DNA of 64,000 bases. Origin: Flavobacterium sp. (lineage in GTDB: Bacteria > Bacteroidota > Bacteroidia > Flavobacteriales > Flavobacteriaceae). The DNA lies in assembly GCA_023251135.1 (NCBI GenBank), contig JAHEZJ010000011.1, positions 1 to 64,000 of the forward strand, in the 5' to 3' direction. This document shows positions 63,510 to 64,000 of the stretch, one piece after another (the first letter of the stretch is position 1; the number at the start of each line of letters is the position of its first letter). The position numbers and the translations under genes were made by a program. The notes beneath the pieces were generated by a model, which saw only the letters and a list, made by a program, of their open reading frames with translations, did not search any database and was not told the origin of the DNA.

Positions 63510-64000
63510 TTATTTGATTAAGATACTTTTAAATTTTGCAATGTTTTTAAGCGCCATTCCGGTTCCGCGAACAACAGCTCTTAACGGGTCTTCAGCAATG
63601 TAAACAGGTAAATCTGTTTTTTGCGAAATACGTTTGTCAAGACCTCTTAACATCGATCCACCACCCGCTAAATAAATACCAGTATTGTAAATATCGGCTG
63701 CTAATTCAGGTGGAGTCTGAGATAATGTTTCCATTACCGCATCTTCGATACGTTGAATTGATTTGTCAAGTGCTTTCGCGATTTCACGGTAAGAAACATC
63801 TACTTGCTTCGGTTTACCGGTAAGTAAATCTCTACCCTGAACTGACATATCTTCTGGTGGTCCGTCTAAATCTTCGATGGCGGCACCAATTTGAATTTTT
63901 ATTTTTTCAGCAGTACTCTCTCCAACAAAAAGGTTGTGTTGTGTACGCATATAATAAACGATATCGTTTGTGAAAACGTCACCTGCAATTTTTACAGATT
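63510..64000 (-). CDS. mreB: Rod-shape-determining actin homologue MreB, N-terminal part outside the window
   Basis: The last 163 codons of mreB; the gene continues past the right edge (the frame stays open through VKIAGDVFTNDIVYYMRTQ at the edge, upstream of the internal ATG at 63950). Visible family blocks are HNLFVGESTAEKIKIQIGAA, VQGRDLLTGKPKQVD and the nucleotide-site GIYLAGGGSMLRGLDKRI. MreB filaments direct side-wall synthesis. It is followed 109 bases later by mreC. Confidence 0.96.
   Translation of the reverse strand, partial: SVKIAGDVFTNDIVYYMRTQHNLFVGESTAEKIKIQIGAAIEDLDGPPEDMSVQGRDLLTGKPKQVDVSYREIAKALDKSIQRIEDAVMETLSQTPPELAADIYNTGIYLAGGGSMLRGLDKRISQKTDLPVYIAEDPLRAVVRGTGMALKNIAKFKSILIK

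Overview
The window is chromosomal DNA from a Bacteroidota bacterium, almost certainly a Flavobacterium-like member of the Flavobacteriia. The signs are low G+C, a SusC/SusD/SusE system, a secreted amylase with a type IX secretion tail, an XrtF exosortase, a mevalonate-pathway HMG-CoA reductase next to a GYDIA-type GHMP kinase, a primary sigma factor without region 1.1, and promoters of the Bacteroidota form TTG-N16..21-TAnnTTTG (or TTCG). No insertion sequence, prophage, integrase, CRISPR array or rRNA was seen. One tRNA (Phe, GAA) is present.

Layout. 1-9350: a starch/maltodextrin locus with a divergent LacI-type regulator (cut by the window edge), SusC, SusD, SusE and a GH13 amylase. 9459-11190: an MHS-type MFS transporter and a small membrane protein. 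11588-11660: tRNA-Phe. 11765-18005: coaX, an outer-membrane protein, lptC, a small membrane protein, a CBS-domain membrane protein and a PpiD/SurA-like foldase, a run with envelope functions. 18729-21062: GHMP kinase and class II HMG-CoA reductase. 21245-30276: a peptide-use block with a DPP-IV-like peptidase, three tandem POT peptide transporters, one thioredoxin-like protein with CGWC and two tandem paralogues that lost that motif. 30365-34990 (minus): surE, lpxB, an NlpC/P60 lipoprotein and comEC. 35192-40125: a tail-specific protease, a secreted nuclease, rpe and rpoD. 40248-46678 (minus): an unknown secreted protein, a TonB-dependent receptor, a DUF4249 lipoprotein gene broken by one base in a T7 tract, and a plug-domain protein without a barrel. 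47366-49847: a TPR histidine kinase and a LytTR regulator. 50534-53710: pnp, rpsO and a GAF-type methionine sulfoxide reductase. 53782-54754: exosortase XrtF and its partner. 54800-57852: a cysteine-rich HYC/CC/PP protein, a TonB receptor and an HMA-domain protein, probably for copper. 57983-58663: DedA. 58865-64000 (minus): the cell-shape operon mreB-mreC-mreD-mrdA-rodA, with mreB cut by the window edge.

Most of the window is ordinary core genome. The points most worth a second look are the frameshifted DUF4249 gene on a perfect slippery heptamer, the XrtF pair without a visible substrate, the pair of motif-less thioredoxin-like paralogues with duplicated promoters, a hairpin with a G-free loop in the pnp leader, a 14-base-period repeat array near the metal cluster, and a forward terminator hidden inside the end of comEC. 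All functional calls come from reading the sequence; no database search was run.
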